From Rhodanobacteraceae bacterium UBA703 (GTDB lineage: Bacteria > Pseudomonadota > Gammaproteobacteria > Xanthomonadales > Rhodanobacteraceae): a stretch of DNA of 6,256 nt. A program made the translations under genes and the position numbers. Each line of letters begins with the position of its first letter. Within the stretch, counting starts at the first letter, position 1. Below the pieces are notes generated by a model. It ran no database searches. It was not told where the DNA came from and was given only the letters and a program-made list of their open reading frames with translations. This document shows, piece after piece, positions 5,915 to 6,256 of the stretch. Location: positions 1 through 6,256 of the forward strand of contig DBMH01000304.1 in assembly GCA_002297645.1 (NCBI GenBank), read 5' to 3'.

Positions 5915-6256
5915 TCAGGGACTCCAGTAGACGTGGAGGGGGGCGCCGGGCAGATCAAGTACGGCACGGATCGGCAGTTCGCGCACGGCGCCGTCGTGCA
6001 GGGCGCGCTCGAAAACAGCGCGCTTGGTCGCGCCGCGGATCAGCAGGATGCGATGCGCGGCCAAGGCGATCCCGGCCGGCGTCAAGCCGATGCGGTACAC
6101 GTAACGACCGGCCACGGCACTGCGGCTCGCATCCAGCGTCGCATACGGCTCGCGACTCGCGAGCGCGGCATCGAGATCAACGGCCTGCGGGAACAGCGAC
6201 GCCGTGTGACCGTCGTCGCCCATGCCGAGCACGCAGGCGGCGACCCGCAGCCTGCG
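5915..6256 (-). CDS. pgl: 6-phosphogluconolactonase, C-terminal part (gene cut by the right edge)
   Basis: This enzyme hydrolyses 6-phosphoglucono-1,5-lactone to 6-phosphogluconate, feeding both the Entner-Doudoroff and pentose phosphate routes. The frame is open to the window edge, and 113 codons precede the TGA at 5915-5917. Family members are about 230-245 residues, so roughly the N-terminal half is missing. The GTG at 6232 falls inside the conserved core and is not the real start. The hallmark LGMGDDGHTASLFP (catalytic His of the SugP/DevB-type fold) is present near the visible start. It is followed by the RIGLTPAGIALAAHRILLI segment and a GATKRAVFERAL helix typical of the family. The C-terminus reads PLHVYWSP. 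The order pgl-edd with a 17-nt spacer indicates an operon, probably preceded by zwf and/or glk outside the window. Confidence 0.95.
   Translation of the reverse strand, partial: RRLRVAACVLGMGDDGHTASLFPQAVDLDAALASREPYATLDASRSAVAGRYVYRIGLTPAGIALAAHRILLIRGATKRAVFERALHDGAVRELPIRAVLDLPGAPLHVYWSP

Noticed and set aside
5244..5930. Plus-strand open frame opposite the 5' part of edd
   Set aside because: It is an antisense shadow of edd with Arg-rich composition and no supporting ribosome site or family resemblance.
5915..6232. Reading the GTG at 6232 as the start of a short 105-residue gene
   Set aside because: The frame stays open to the window edge, and the GTG lies within the conserved VLGMGDDGHTASLFP core. 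The gene is a truncated pgl, not a small protein.
1..6256. CRISPR array, tRNA or rRNA genes, insertion sequences, phage genes
   Set aside because: I saw no regularly spaced direct repeats, tRNA-like structures, rRNA segments, transposase motifs or terminal inverted repeats. Almost the whole window is accounted for by five coding regions.

Overview
The window is high-GC bacterial DNA with all five recognisable genes on the minus strand, so transcription runs from right to left. The gene families and their order suggest a gammaproteobacterium, most likely of the Xanthomonadales/Lysobacterales (Rhodanobacteraceae- or Lysobacteraceae-like). This assignment is inferred from recalled protein resemblance and from a C-terminal IFADGFD motif of a kind I associate with secreted proteins of that group. 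It is not proven by the sequence.

Layout from the upstream (right) edge: a 6-phosphogluconolactonase (pgl) cut by the window edge; phosphogluconate dehydratase (edd) 17 nt after it; a 60-nt gap with a small hairpin; a secreted multidomain protein with a choice-of-anchor J (cleaved adhesin-like) domain; KDPG aldolase (eda), starting 10 nt after the secreted gene's stop with its Shine-Dalgarno over that stop codon; a 150-nt gap with a GC-rich hairpin; a secreted subtilisin-like serine protease with its own ribosome binding site; and a perfect 9-bp hairpin at the left edge, downstream of the protease.

Pgl, Edd and Eda are three successive steps of the Entner-Doudoroff pathway: 6-phosphogluconolactone to 6-phosphogluconate, to 2-keto-3-deoxy-6-phosphogluconate (KDPG), to pyruvate plus glyceraldehyde 3-phosphate. 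The upstream genes (zwf, possibly glk) probably lie beyond the right edge. The unusual point is a gene for an exported, adhesin-like protein between edd and eda, spaced so that its translation may be coupled to that of eda. The subtilase at the left is probably a separate transcription unit.

I found no RNA genes, CRISPR array, insertion sequence or phage gene, and no gene-free stretch longer than 150 nt. Nothing here amounts to a clearly new system. The best leads are the secreted gene inside the Entner-Doudoroff operon, its C-terminal motif, and the intergenic hairpins.
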